DNA of 64,000 bases, from positions 12,123 to 76,122 of the forward strand of contig JAWSUT010000015.1 in NCBI GenBank assembly GCA_033549345.1, written 5' to 3'. How positions within the stretch are numbered: position 1 is the stretch's first letter; each line of letters begins with the position of its first letter. Below are positions 6,513-15,694 of the stretch, piece by piece. Under the pieces are notes generated by a model that worked only from the letters and a program-made list of their open reading frames with translations, made no database searches and was not told the origin of the DNA. Position numbers and translations under genes: made by a program. The DNA comes from JAWSUT01 sp033549345 (GTDB lineage: Bacteria > Bacillota > Dethiobacteria > Dethiobacterales > Dethiobacteraceae).

Positions 6513-9140
6513 ATGCAGGCGATTACCACTCATCTAAATGCGGATTTCGATGCACTGGCATCGATGGTGGCCGCAGGCAAGCTTTATCCGCAGGCGCAGC
6601 TTGTGATTCCCGGCAGTCTTAATCTGAACGTGCACGAGTTTGTTTCTTTGTATAAAGATATGCTGAACCTAAAAACGCAAAAAGAAACAGGCCTCTCATT
6701 GCCCCCAGAACTGCTGGTGGTTACCGACACACGGCAAAAAAACAGAATCGGGGCATTTACCAGGCATCTCGGGGAAATAGCTGAAATCCATACATATGAC
6801 CACCACCCTGATACTGACGAAGACATCAGGGCCCACAGCCAGACTGTGGAGGAAATCGGGGCCACCACCACACTGCTCCTGGAGCGGATATTTGCCGTGA
6901 ACATACACTTGACGCCGCTGGAGGCCACGTTGTTTGCGCTGGGTATTTACGAAGATACAGGCTGCCTGACATATGATACCACAACGGCCCGGGATGTGGA
7001 GGCGCTCTGGCGCCTCTGGCAGGTTGGCGTGAATCTCCGTGTGGTGAACCAGTTTTTAAACCGTCCTTTAAGTGACGAACAGCGAGCCGTCCTTGATGAT
7101 CTCTTTGACGGAACTGAATATCATGAACTCCGGGGCGTGCGTGTGGCTGTGGCCACAGCACAGAGCCCCGTGTATGTGAACGGGCTTTCTCTTTTGACCC
7201 ACAAACTGATCGAAATGGAAGATGTGGATATCATGTTTTCCGTGGTGGCCATGGAAGGTCGTGTCTATGTGGTGGGCAGAAGCCGGCTTGACCACGTGGA
7301 TTTGCCCCGGGTCCTGGCTCCTCTGGGCGGCAGGGGCCACCGCCGTGCCGCTTCCGCCACTGTGAGGGAAGGAACTGCGCAGGAAGCAAAAGATAAACTG
7401 GTGAGCTCACTCTACCGTGAGATCTCTCCTGTAAAGACAGCCAGGGATATTATGTCGGTGCCCGTCAGGACCATTTCTCCCGACACCAGTGTGGATAAAG
7501 CTCGGGAACGCATGCTGCGCTACGGGCACAGCGGCTTTCCTGTAACGGAAGAAGACGGACGCCTGGTGGGGATTATTTCCCGCCGCGACCTGGAGAAAGC
7601 ATCCCATCACGGCCTGGGCCATGCGCCGGTCAAGGGATATATGAGTAAGCGGCCGCAAACTGTCTCTGTGGACACGCCGGTCAGACATATTCAGGAAAGA
7701 ATGATTGAACATAATATCGGGCGGCTGCCCGTAACCGACGGGGAAGATATTGTGGGAGTTGTGACCCGCACCGATGTACTGCGCAATCTGGAAGGCGGGG
7801 AAAAAGTCCGCTGCAACGGCCGGTGCCTGCCGGCTGCGGGAGATGATCTTACGCCGCTGATTAATGAGCGCCTTGACAAAAAGATGCAAAGTCTGCTGCT
7901 ATTGGTGGCACAGAAAGCAGACAGGGAGCAGGTCAGGGTGTTTGCCGTGGGTGGCTTTATCCGGGACCTGCTGCTGGATAATCCCAACCACGATCTTGAC
8001 CTGGTGGTGGAACCGGAAGCCATCCCCTTTGCCGCCAAGCTCAATGAACTGCTGGGAGGCCGCCTGACGGCTCATGAGAAATTCGGTACGGCCTCCATAA
8101 CGCTTCCCGAGGGCGGCCATCTCGATCTTGTCACGTCACGACAGGAGTTTTACGCCCGCCCCGCTGCTTTACCCGAAGTGGAGCAGAGCAGCCTGCGCAA
8201 TGACCTGTATCGCCGCGATTTTACCATTAACACACTGGCCTGCGGTTTAAACAGCCCGGACTTCGGCAAACTGATCGATTTTTTCGGCGGCATTACCGAC
8301 CTGGATAAAGGACTGATTCGTGTTCTTTACAACCTCAGTTTTGTGGAGGATCCCCTGCGGGTACTGCGAGCCGTCCGTTTTGAACAGCGTTTTGGCTTTC
8401 GTTTGGAGGAAACAACACAGTCCCTGCTGGAAAATGCAATCACAACGCGGGTACTGGATAAAGTGAGCAAAGAGCGGCTCTACGATGAACTGGTACTGGC
8501 CTTAGCCGAGGAGAAGGCGCCGGAAATTCTGGTCAGATATTTTGAACTGCAGATTTCCGCGACGGTTTTTCCCGGTGTTCGTAATACAGACAGGCTCCGC
8601 AGGCGGCTTTTTGCCGTACGGGAAATGATTGTCTGGGCCAGGCGAAACTGGCCGGAGGCAAAAATCATCCCGTCGGCTCTTTACCTGGCTGCTGTGATGC
8701 TGGGTGTCCCCTACCAGGAAGCACGCCATCTCTGCCGCAGGCTGCGCCTGCAAAAAGAAGAAAAAGATAGGGTGCTGGCGGCTGTGGAGGCGGTGCCGCG
8801 CCTGACCGAAAGGCTGACAAAGGGTGAGCCGCCAAAGCCCAGTGAAACATACAGGCTCTTTAGCGGGCAGCCGCCGGAAACACTTCTGCTGCTGCAGGCC
8901 GAAAGCGACCAGAGCCGCATTTGGGAATACGCATCCTTTTTCTGGGAGAAATTAAGACACATAACCCCCGATGTGAACGGCCGGGACCTCTTGGATGAAG
9001 GCTATAAACCGGGCCCGGACTTTCAGGAAGTGCTTGACGCCATACGCGATGCCCGTCTCGACGGCCTTGTCGGGAGCCGGGAGGAGGAACTGGCCCTGGC
9101 AAAGAAACTTTTTTCATTAAAGGAGAACAACAATGCTTAA
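6513..9140 (+). CDS. DHH phosphoesterase - CBS - tRNA nucleotidyltransferase fusion
   Basis: Large protein of 875 residues with three parts. Residues about 1-300 are a DHH/DHHA1 phosphoesterase (HLNADFDALAS, then YDHHPDTDED). Residues about 307-425 hold two CBS domains that may bind adenine nucleotides. From about 470 on there is a class II nucleotidyltransferase core (VGGFIRDLLL, DLDLVV, RRDFTINTLA) and the helical tail of CCA-/A-adding enzymes. It should add A or CCA to tRNA 3' ends, with possible exonuclease or nanoRNase activity in the N-terminus. ATG 6513 follows AAGGAGGAAACAGC; the frame is open further upstream but crosses the promoter. The stop overlaps the next gene. Confidence 0.87.
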   Translation: MQAITTHLNADFDALASMVAAGKLYPQAQLVIPGSLNLNVHEFVSLYKDMLNLKTQKETGLSLPPELLVVTDTRQKNRIGAFTRHLGEIAEIHTYDHHPDTDEDIRAHSQTVEEIGATTTLLLERIFAVNIHLTPLEATLFALGIYEDTGCLTYDTTTARDVEALWRLWQVGVNLRVVNQFLNRPLSDEQRAVLDDLFDGTEYHELRGVRVAVATAQSPVYVNGLSLLTHKLIEMEDVDIMFSVVAMEGRVYVVGRSRLDHVDLPRVLAPLGGRGHRRAASATVREGTAQEAKDKLVSSLYREISPVKTARDIMSVPVRTISPDTSVDKARERMLRYGHSGFPVTEEDGRLVGIISRRDLEKASHHGLGHAPVKGYMSKRPQTVSVDTPVRHIQERMIEHNIGRLPVTDGEDIVGVVTRTDVLRNLEGGEKVRCNGRCLPAAGDDLTPLINERLDKKMQSLLLLVAQKADREQVRVFAVGGFIRDLLLDNPNHDLDLVVEPEAIPFAAKLNELLGGRLTAHEKFGTASITLPEGGHLDLVTSRQEFYARPAALPEVEQSSLRNDLYRRDFTINTLACGLNSPDFGKLIDFFGGITDLDKGLIRVLYNLSFVEDPLRVLRAVRFEQRFGFRLEETTQSLLENAITTRVLDKVSKERLYDELVLALAEEKAPEILVRYFELQISATVFPGVRNTDRLRRRLFAVREMIVWARRNWPEAKIIPSALYLAAVMLGVPYQEARHLCRRLRLQKEEKDRVLAAVEAVPRLTERLTKGEPPKPSETYRLFSGQPPETLLLLQAESDQSRIWEYASFFWEKLRHITPDVNGRDLLDEGYKPGPDFQEVLDAIRDARLDGLVGSREEELALAKKLFSLKENNNA

Positions 9141-9777
9141 TATATCCCGCTGGTTTGCCGGCGGCGGCGATTTGCTGCTGCGCATTGCCGCCATCCTGAT
9201 TGCCATCACCTTCCACGAAGTGGCGCACGGTTACGTGGCTTACCGCCTCGGGGACGATACGGCAAAGAACCAGGGACGGCTGAGCCTTAATCCCATAAAA
9301 CATCTTGACCCTCTGGGGGCGCTGATGTTTGTGATATTCCGTTTCGGCTGGGCTAAACCGGTCCCGGTGAATCCCCTGTATTTTAAAGGCGACCGTCGTC
9401 GCGGCATGTTTCTGGTGGGGCTGGCCGGGCCACTGACAAACTTTGTGCTGGCATTTATCGCCGTACTGCTGCTGGTCTCGGTCTCTGCCTGGCAGAGTGG
9501 AGCGGCGCTGGTCTTTTTGCGCGAGGTTATGTTTATTAATGTGATTCTGGGTGTCTTTAACCTGATTCCGTTCCCCCCCCTGGACGGTTCCAAACTTCTG
9601 GCGTATCTTTTGCCCAGGCAAAGTGCCTACCGGCTGGGTCAACTGGAGCAATACGGCCCGCTGGTCCTGATTCTGCTTTTGGCCACCGGTATGCTGGGCA
9701 GAATTTTGTTTCCCCTGGTCGAATTTGTAATCAATGCACTGGCAACCATCGCCCTGTTTCTGACAAGCGGCATTTGA
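9133..9777 (+). CDS. site-2 protease family (M50) membrane metalloprotease
   Basis: Intramembrane zinc protease of 214 residues. The zinc motif HEVAH is at residues 28-32 and the third-ligand motif NLIPFPPLDGSK near residue 150; five or six membrane segments are visible and there is no PDZ domain, as in the short SpoIVFB/YwhC-like group. It overlaps the tRNA nucleotidyltransferase stop by 8 bases and is followed directly by trpS, an arrangement I take as conserved in related Firmicutes. The substrate is unknown. Confidence 0.88.
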   Translation: MLNISRWFAGGGDLLLRIAAILIAITFHEVAHGYVAYRLGDDTAKNQGRLSLNPIKHLDPLGALMFVIFRFGWAKPVPVNPLYFKGDRRRGMFLVGLAGPLTNFVLAFIAVLLLVSVSAWQSGAALVFLREVMFINVILGVFNLIPFPPLDGSKLLAYLLPRQSAYRLGQLEQYGPLVLILLLATGMLGRILFPLVEFVINALATIALFLTSGI

Positions 9778-9791
9778 AAGGAGCATGTTAT

Positions 9792-10781
9792 ATGACACAA
9801 AAAACAATTTTGAGCGGTATGCGCCCCACCGGCAAGCTGCAGCTTGGCAACCTGCTGGGGGCTCTGGACAATTGGGTCAGGCTGCAGGATGAATACCGCT
9901 GTTTCTTTAGCGTGGTGGACTGGCATGCGCTGACCACAGGATATGAGGATACGGCAGATTTACGGGACAATACGTATGAAATGGTGATTGACTGGCTCTC
10001 CGCCGGACTGGACCCGGAAAAGACCGTGATTTTCCGTCAGTCCGATGTGAAGGAACATGCCGAACTCCACCTGCTGTTTTCCATGTTTACGCCCCTATCC
10101 TGGTTGGAACGTGTCCCCACCTATAAAGACCAGATTGAACAGCTGCGGGAAAAAAACCTGGCTACCTACGGCTTTTTGGGCTACCCTCTGCTGCAGGCCG
10201 CCGATATTCTCGTTTACCGGGCCGACGCCGTTCCGGTGGGGGAAGACCAGGCGCCTCATGTTGAAATGACCCGGGAAATTGCCCGCCGTTTTAACCACCT
10301 TTACGATAAGCCGGTGTTCCCCGAACCGGCCACCATCCACAATGAAGTGAAACTGCTGCCGGGAATCGACGGCCGGAAAATGAGCAAATCATACGGCAAT
10401 ACTATTGAAATGTCCGAAAAACCCGAAGATGTGCGCCGTAAAGTCAGTCAGATGATTACCGATCCGGGCCGTATTCGCAAAGACGACCCCGGCAACCCGG
10501 ATATCTGTGCGGTCTACTCCTTCCACGGTGTGTTCAGTGCTGATGAAGCGGCCAATGTGGAGGCTGTCTGCCGTCGTGGCGAGATTGGCTGCGTGCAGTG
10601 CAAGAGACAGTTAGGCGACCGGTTGGTGGCCTATCTTGAGCCAATTTACGAGCGGCGCCAAAAACTTGAGGGCCGCAAAAGTGAAATCCGTGAGATTCTT
10701 GAGCTGGGCGCCCGCCGGGCACGGGAAACGGCTGCCGAAACGATGGAAATTGTGCGGGAAACGATGAATCTGAACCTGTAG
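9792..10781 (+). CDS. trpS: tryptophan--tRNA ligase
   Basis: Class I aminoacyl-tRNA synthetase of 329 residues, normal for bacterial TrpRS. The HIGH-equivalent motif is PTGKLQLGN (about residues 12-20) and the KMSKS loop (GRKMSKS) lies near residue 195. It charges tRNA-Trp in the cytoplasm. ATG 9792 is preceded by GAAAGGAG at 9776-9783; a TTG at 9774 overlapping the upstream stop is in frame but badly placed. No T-box leader is seen upstream, so it is probably transcribed with its neighbours. Confidence 0.97.
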   Translation: MTQKTILSGMRPTGKLQLGNLLGALDNWVRLQDEYRCFFSVVDWHALTTGYEDTADLRDNTYEMVIDWLSAGLDPEKTVIFRQSDVKEHAELHLLFSMFTPLSWLERVPTYKDQIEQLREKNLATYGFLGYPLLQAADILVYRADAVPVGEDQAPHVEMTREIARRFNHLYDKPVFPEPATIHNEVKLLPGIDGRKMSKSYGNTIEMSEKPEDVRRKVSQMITDPGRIRKDDPGNPDICAVYSFHGVFSADEAANVEAVCRRGEIGCVQCKRQLGDRLVAYLEPIYERRQKLEGRKSEIREILELGARRARETAAETMEIVRETMNLNL

Positions 10782-10795
10782 GAGGACGTTGGCCT

Positions 10796-11533
10796 GTGGA
10801 CTATCTAGTCAGGCTGCCCGCCTTTGAAGGGCCTTTTGCGCTGCTTTTTCATCTGATTGAAAAGGCGGAGGTGGACATCTATGATATCTCCGTTGCCGAG
10901 ATTACGGCGCAGTACCTGTCGTATCTGCAGGCCATGCAGGAGCTCAATCTGGAGGTGGCCTCAGAATTTTTGGTGATGGCAGCGACCCTGTTAAAGCTGA
11001 AGTCAAAAAAGCTACTCCCCGGAACGATTCAGGTGGAAGATGCCCTGGATGAGGGCATCTTAACCATTGATTCCCAGGAGGAACTTGTGCAGCGTCTGCT
11101 GGAGTACAGGCATTTTCGCAGTGTGGCCGAGGAACTGCGTCGTTTTGAGCAGGCGCAGAAGCGTGTGTTTGTCCGCTCCCTGGCCGGAGAGAAAGTGGTG
11201 CTTGTTAATCCCCAGGAGGATATGGCTGCTGCCGGCGGTGTCACACTGCCGGGACTTTTGCAGGCCTTCCAGACGCTTTTAGCCCAGCGGGAGCGCCAGC
11301 CGCAGGATGTGGACGCGGATGATTTTTCCATACAGGACAAAATGAGGCAGGTCATGATCTCGCTGCGGGGCAAAAAAGAAGGGATCGCCTTTTTTTCACT
11401 GTTTTCCAAAGCGGCCGGCCTGTCTGAAATTATTGTTACTTTTTTTGCTCTTTTGGAACTGGTGAGAATGCGTAAAGTCACTGTCTGGCAGCCGGCCCCC
11501 ATGGCAGACCTGATGGTGATGCGCAAAGGGTAA
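10796..11533 (+). CDS. scpA: segregation and condensation protein A
   Basis: Kleisin subunit of the SMC condensin, 245 residues. The N-terminus YLVRLPAFEGPFALLFHLIE and the following KAEVDIYDISVAEIT are characteristic. It bridges the SMC heads together with ScpB and compacts the chromosome. GTG 10796 starts 14 bases after trpS behind AGGAGG. The C-terminal winged-helix part (FFALLELVRMRKV) is present, so the gene is complete. Confidence 0.95.
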   Translation: MDYLVRLPAFEGPFALLFHLIEKAEVDIYDISVAEITAQYLSYLQAMQELNLEVASEFLVMAATLLKLKSKKLLPGTIQVEDALDEGILTIDSQEELVQRLLEYRHFRSVAEELRRFEQAQKRVFVRSLAGEKVVLVNPQEDMAAAGGVTLPGLLQAFQTLLAQRERQPQDVDADDFSIQDKMRQVMISLRGKKEGIAFFSLFSKAAGLSEIIVTFFALLELVRMRKVTVWQPAPMADLMVMRKG

Positions 11534-11551
11534 CACAGGGAGGTTTTTTAC

Positions 11552-12061
11552 ATGAATTTAAAACCGCTGGTGGAAGCGCTCCTTTTTTTAACCGAAGAGC
11601 CGCTGCCGCCGGATAAGATTGCCGATATTACCGGAGAAGCTGTGCAGGAAGTGCGCAGGGTAATTAAAGAGCTGCAGCAGGAGTATGATTCTGCGGAACA
11701 CGGCCTGCAGGTTATGGAAATAGCCAAAGGATACCAGTTTGGCACAAAGCCGGAACTGGCACCGGTGGTGGAAAAGCTCTTCAAAGGCGAGAAGAGTTAT
11801 ACACTATCCCAGGCCGCTCTGGAGACGCTGGCCATTATCGCCTACAGACAGCCTGTGACGCGTGTGGATATGGAGCAGATCCGGGGTGTAAAAGTAGACG
11901 GCGTGGTGGAAACACTTTTAAAACGGCGCTTTATCCGCACCGTAGGCCGCAAAGACGCTCCCGGCCGGCCGATTCTCTACGGCACCACAAGGGAATTTCT
12001 TAAATATTTCGGACTCAAAGACTTGGGTGAACTCCCGCCGCCGGGAATGGAAAGCAAGTAA
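11552..12061 (+). CDS. scpB: segregation and condensation protein B
   Basis: Winged-helix partner of ScpA, 169 residues, in the usual size range. Recognised by LVEALLFLTEEPL at the N-terminus, LSQAALETLAIIAYRQPVTR in the middle and GRPILYGTT near the end. It binds the kleisin linker as a dimer. Last gene of the run that begins at 6513; a strong terminator follows. Confidence 0.95.
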   Translation: MNLKPLVEALLFLTEEPLPPDKIADITGEAVQEVRRVIKELQQEYDSAEHGLQVMEIAKGYQFGTKPELAPVVEKLFKGEKSYTLSQAALETLAIIAYRQPVTRVDMEQIRGVKVDGVVETLLKRRFIRTVGRKDAPGRPILYGTTREFLKYFGLKDLGELPPPGMESK

Positions 12062-12098
12062 AAACGTATCAGGGAAGTTGACCCTGATACGTTTTTAA
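12060..12098 (+). terminator. terminator after scpB
   Basis: A long stem (AAAACGTATCAGGG with CCCTGATACGTTTT, loop AAGTTGA) ends in TTTTT. Confidence 0.92.
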
Positions 12099-12106
12099 TT
12101 GCGCAG

Positions 12107-12811
12107 ATGTATTGTTTTTCCACTCTTGGGAAAGGTAAAATAAAACTCGGCGTGGTGGTTTCCTTGTCAATAGTATGGCAATACTTCCCGTTTTATATTA
12201 TTCTTGTCCTTTTAATTCAGCTCGTGCCGGTACGCATAAATATATTTTTTGTAAGGGAAAATATAGATGACTTTGTCACGATACGTTTCAACACACTCTA
12301 CTCTCTGCTGCGTTACAGCGTGGAGATTCCGCTGCTGCAGCAGAAGACACCGCTGGATCTCACAATGGAGGCCGAGTTAAAAGCCGGTCAGGATATGCAT
12401 GTCGCTGAAAAGAAAAAAGCGTTTTCCTTGCTGGACTTGGATTGGGATGTCATCCGGAAATATCTCGACTATTTCAAAAACAACAAAAGGATATTTTCAT
12501 TTCTGGCACGCTTTTATACCCGGGCGATGACGGTGGAAAAACTGGTGCTTAAAGTACGTGCGGGAGTGGATGATGCCGCTCTGACGGGCATGATTTCCGG
12601 ATTCTACTGGATTGTCACAGGATTCTTTACTTCACTTGCCAGACAGTGGCTGCATCTTAAGGAACAGCCCGTTTTTGGCCTCAGCCCGGATTTTAGCCCC
12701 GAACCTGTCTTTGCTATCCGGCTTGACACAGTGGTTTCATTTCGTATCGGTCATTTTACCGTCATGGGGTTCCTTTTACTGCTCACCAAAATACGAGGGG
12801 GTCGCACATAA
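12107..12811 (+). CDS. DUF2953 domain-containing membrane-anchored protein
   Basis: Protein of up to 234 residues with an N-terminal membrane segment (WQYFPFYIILVLLIQLVP) followed by a soluble region and a C-terminal part with VVSFRIGHFTVMGF, the layout of DUF2953 proteins that commonly precede the ytfJ sporulation gene. Function unknown; the position suggests a role in spores. The start is uncertain: no good ribosome site is seen before ATG 12107, and in-frame GTG codons near 12152 are alternatives. The stop touches the ATG of the next gene. Confidence 0.7.
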   Translation: MYCFSTLGKGKIKLGVVVSLSIVWQYFPFYIILVLLIQLVPVRINIFFVRENIDDFVTIRFNTLYSLLRYSVEIPLLQQKTPLDLTMEAELKAGQDMHVAEKKKAFSLLDLDWDVIRKYLDYFKNNKRIFSFLARFYTRAMTVEKLVLKVRAGVDDAALTGMISGFYWIVTGFFTSLARQWLHLKEQPVFGLSPDFSPEPVFAIRLDTVVSFRIGHFTVMGFLLLLTKIRGGRT

Positions 12812-13249
12812 ATGCATGAGCATCCAATTCAGGGTCTAATGAAAACTGCAATGGAAAACATCAAAGAAATGGTAGATGTGAACACGATTATCGGAGACCC
12901 GGTGGAAACAGCAGACGGCACAACGATTATCCCGATATCCCGGGTTTCTTTTGGCTTTGCCGCGGGCGGCAGCGAGTTCGAGAGCGGGGAAGAAGAAGAG
13001 AAATCCAAAAAAGAAGAAGGCGGCAGCAGCCTTCCTTTTGGCGGCGGCAGCGGTGGCGGCGTTACTGTGCAGCCGGTTTCCTTTCTGATTGTCAGCAGCA
13101 ACGGGCAGGTGCGGATGCTGCCGGTTGACAAGAACGCCATGCTTGACCGCCTGCTCGATATGGCACCGCAGTTTATTAACCAGATTCAGAATATGGTCAA
13201 CGGCCATGACAATAAAGAAAACAATCCGGATACAAATTATCAAATCTGA
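12812..13249 (+). CDS. ytfJ: GerW/YtfJ family spore protein
   Basis: Protein of 145 residues matching YtfJ/GerW: HPIQGLMKTAMENIKEMVD at the start, GTTIIPISRVSFGFAAGG in the middle, a Glu/Lys-rich then Gly-rich linker, and GGGVTVQPVSFLIV. The Bacillus protein is a forespore product needed for proper germination. ATG 12812 directly follows the upstream stop, with GAGGGGG at 12796-12801, so it is likely co-transcribed with the DUF2953 gene. Confidence 0.9.
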   Translation: MHEHPIQGLMKTAMENIKEMVDVNTIIGDPVETADGTTIIPISRVSFGFAAGGSEFESGEEEEKSKKEEGGSSLPFGGGSGGGVTVQPVSFLIVSSNGQVRMLPVDKNAMLDRLLDMAPQFINQIQNMVNGHDNKENNPDTNYQI

Positions 13250-13280
13250 CCGATTATCAAACCAAGTTCATATTCTCCGG

Positions 13281-13314
13281 GCCATGCGAATAAAAATTAG
13301 CATGGCTTTTTTTA
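13281..13314 (+). terminator. terminator between ytfJ and the second carboxypeptidase
   Basis: GCCATGC pairs with GCATGGC across an A-rich loop and is followed by TTTTTTTATT. Confidence 0.8.
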
Positions 13315-13329
13315 TTGGGAGGGGAAAAA

Positions 13330-14469
13330 ATGCGAAAAGTCCTGTTATTCCTGCTATTTATCTGCCTTCTGCTGCAGGCGGGAGTTGTTCTGGGGATGGA
13401 AACGCCGGATGTGACAGCCAGAGCAGCAATCCTGCTTGATCAATCTACCGGCAGAATTTTATTTAGTAAAAATGCCCATGAACAACTTGCCAACGCCAGC
13501 ACCACAAAGATTATGACAGCGATTCTGGCTATTGAATCCGGCAGGCTGGATGAAACTGTTACAGTGAGTGAATATGCCTCACTGGTGGAAGGATCCAGTG
13601 TGAATCTGGATGCAGGTGAGGAAAAGACTCTCGAAGAGCTGACGTACGGGCTGCTGCTGCGTTCCGGTAACGATGCCGCCACGGCGATTGCCGAACACCT
13701 GGCCGGCTCGGTGGAAAAGTTTGCTGAAAAAATGACCAGGCGCGCCAAAGAACTGGGTGCAGCACAGACAAAATTCATGAACCCGCACGGTCTGCATCAT
13801 GAAGACCATTACACAACGGCTTATGACCTGGGAGTGATTGCTGTTCACGCCATGTCTCTGCCCAAGTTCAGAGAAATCGCCGCCACACCGGAGAAGCGAA
13901 TTTCCTGGACCGGCAAGCCTTACGACCGTGTGCTCTATAATCAGAACAAACTTCTCACCATGTATGAAGGAGCCGAAGGCATAAAAACAGGTTGGACCAC
14001 CCCGGCGGGGCGCTGTTTTGTCGGCGCGGCCTCCCGGGATGGCTGGCGTTTGGTCACGGTGGTGCTAAACGCGCCGCAGATGTGGGAAGACACTGAGAGA
14101 CTGTTGGACTTTGGCTACGACTACTATCGGTGGGAACCGGTGGTGGAACAGGGACGCACCCTAAAGACTGCGGAAGTCAGGGGGGGTGTGGCAGACAGGG
14201 CGACTCTGGTGGCTAAAGAGGATGTGGGGCTGCCGCTCAAAGAAAATGAAGCGGAGCTGCTGCGGTTTCATTTTGATGTGGAGGAACCCCTGCGTGCGCC
14301 GCTGACGGCCGGAGATGAAGTGGGTATGCTGCATATTTATTTCGGCACCCAGCAGATTGCCAATGTCCCACTGGTGGCCGGTGAAACGGTTAAGCGCCGC
14401 GGTATTGGTCATCTGCTGCGCAGCCTGTTTACACGGCTGAACCCGTTTGCCGCAGCTTCCGGAGTATAA
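13330..14469 (+). CDS. D-alanyl-D-alanine carboxypeptidase (DacB/DacF type)
   Basis: Secreted penicillin-binding protein of 379 residues. An N-terminal signal sequence (about residues 1-22) is followed by the catalytic boxes STTK (57-60), SGN (112-114) and KTG (about 219), all intact, then the beta-rich C-terminal domain and a possible amphipathic tail. It removes terminal D-Ala from peptidoglycan and in this setting, directly before spmAB, probably acts on spore cortex as DacB does. ATG 13330 follows GGGAGGGG; a TTG at 13315 is rejected. It is a paralogue of the partial gene at 2-808. Confidence 0.93.
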   Translation: MRKVLLFLLFICLLLQAGVVLGMETPDVTARAAILLDQSTGRILFSKNAHEQLANASTTKIMTAILAIESGRLDETVTVSEYASLVEGSSVNLDAGEEKTLEELTYGLLLRSGNDAATAIAEHLAGSVEKFAEKMTRRAKELGAAQTKFMNPHGLHHEDHYTTAYDLGVIAVHAMSLPKFREIAATPEKRISWTGKPYDRVLYNQNKLLTMYEGAEGIKTGWTTPAGRCFVGAASRDGWRLVTVVLNAPQMWEDTERLLDFGYDYYRWEPVVEQGRTLKTAEVRGGVADRATLVAKEDVGLPLKENEAELLRFHFDVEEPLRAPLTAGDEVGMLHIYFGTQQIANVPLVAGETVKRRGIGHLLRSLFTRLNPFAAASGV

Positions 14470-14501
14470 ATGAAAAATTTTGAACGTGGACGGTGGCAGC
14501 A

Positions 14502-15113
14502 ATGGTAAATGTAATCTGGCTGACGATGATGCTGGCCGGCCTGGTGGTGGCTGCGGCAACAGGCCGTATTGAAGTCGTTACCGAGACACTTTTTTCCTCG
14601 GCTGAACAGGGTGTCAGCGTTGCTTTTTCCCTAATCAGCATTATGACGTTTTGGCTGGGCATGATGAAGCTTATTGAAAAAAGCGGCCTGATCCATACAA
14701 TCGTCAGGGTGCTGCGACCTCTTGCCCGTTTTCTCTACCCGAAAATCCCCGGAAACCATCCCGCCATGCATGCAATATTGATGAATATGAGTGCCAATCT
14801 GTTGGGTATGGGGAGTGCGGCGACACCCTTTGGCCTCAAAGCCATGCAGGAGCTGCAGGAAATCAATGATGACCCGGAAACAGCCAGTGATGAGATGTGT
14901 ACCTTCCTGGCCGTGAATACGTCCAGCCTGACGCTGGTTCCCACCACAGTCATTGCGCTGCGGGCGGCAACCGGCTCGCTCAACGCAACGGAAATCGTCG
15001 GCACCACTGTGATTGCCACGTTTTGTTCCACACTGGTAGCCATCATTGCCGACAGGGTGCTGCGCTATTTTTTCCGTAACGGGCGCAAAGGGGGAGACAA
15101 ATGCTCCAGATAA
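14502..15113 (+). CDS. spmA: spore maturation protein A
   Basis: Nucleoside-transporter-fold (Gate domain) membrane protein of 203 residues. The N-terminus MVNVIWLTMMLAGLVVAAATG and the segments MGSAATPFGLKAMQ and NTSSLTLVPTTVIALR are typical of SpmA. With SpmB it is needed for spore core dehydration. ATG 14502 is chosen by family alignment; a GTG at 14493 is also in frame. The 3' end overlaps spmB by 13 bases, indicating coupled translation. Confidence 0.94.
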   Translation: MVNVIWLTMMLAGLVVAAATGRIEVVTETLFSSAEQGVSVAFSLISIMTFWLGMMKLIEKSGLIHTIVRVLRPLARFLYPKIPGNHPAMHAILMNMSANLLGMGSAATPFGLKAMQELQEINDDPETASDEMCTFLAVNTSSLTLVPTTVIALRAATGSLNATEIVGTTVIATFCSTLVAIIADRVLRYFFRNGRKGGDKCSR

Positions 15114-15637
15114 TCACCAAAACCATGGCGGCCTGGGTTATTCCCACTTTTTTATTTGTGACACTGGTCTATGCGTTTATCAAAAAAGTAGATGTTTTTG
15201 ACACATTTGTATCCGGGGCGAAAGAGGGTTTTGCCACATCGGTGAAGCTGATTCCGTTTCTGGTGGCCATGCTGGTAGCTATCGGGCTCCTGCGCGGTTC
15301 CGGAGCGCTGGACCTCTTCATTTCACTTTTGACGCCGTTATTGGAACGGTTTAACATTCCCGGAGAAGTGGTGCCGCTGGCGATAATGCGGCCGCTTTCC
15401 GGCAGCGGGGCGCTGGGAATCACTGCGGAAATCCTCAATTCCCGGGGACCTGATTCCTTTGTGGGCCGGGTTGCCTCCACGATGCAGGGCAGTACCGATA
15501 CTACATTGTTTGTGCTGACTGTCTATTTTGGTTCCGTGGGAATCCGCAGGACGCGCCATGCGCTGGCTGTGGGCCTGTTGGCGGACCTGGCGGGGTTTAT
15601 CGCTGCGATCATGATCTGCAACCTCGTTTTTGCCTGA
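15101..15637 (+). CDS. spmB: spore maturation protein B
   Basis: Partner of SpmA, 178 residues, with the same membrane fold. Recognised by GAKEGFATSVKLIPFLVAML and IMRPLSGSGALGI, then STMQGSTDTTLFVLTVYFG. It acts in the spore membrane during core dehydration. It overlaps spmA and ends the unit that begins with the carboxypeptidase gene; a separate promoter follows for ridA. Confidence 0.95.
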   Translation: MLQIITKTMAAWVIPTFLFVTLVYAFIKKVDVFDTFVSGAKEGFATSVKLIPFLVAMLVAIGLLRGSGALDLFISLLTPLLERFNIPGEVVPLAIMRPLSGSGALGITAEILNSRGPDSFVGRVASTMQGSTDTTLFVLTVYFGSVGIRRTRHALAVGLLADLAGFIAAIMICNLVFA

Positions 15638-15639
15638 GC

Positions 15640-15668
15640 TTGCACCCGGCTGCCGTATCCTGTATGAT
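15640..15668 (+). promoter_or_regulatory. vegetative promoter for ridA
   Basis: TTGCAC (15640-15645), a spacer of 17 bases and TATGAT (15663-15668), 27 bases before the TTG start of the RidA gene. Confidence 0.65.
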
Positions 15669-15694
15669 GGGAGAAAACGGTAGGAGGGATACAA

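Noticed and set aside
8860..9807. Long minus-strand open frame of 315 codons
   Set aside because: Antisense to the tRNA nucleotidyltransferase and M50 protease genes; composition shows it is a codon-bias shadow.
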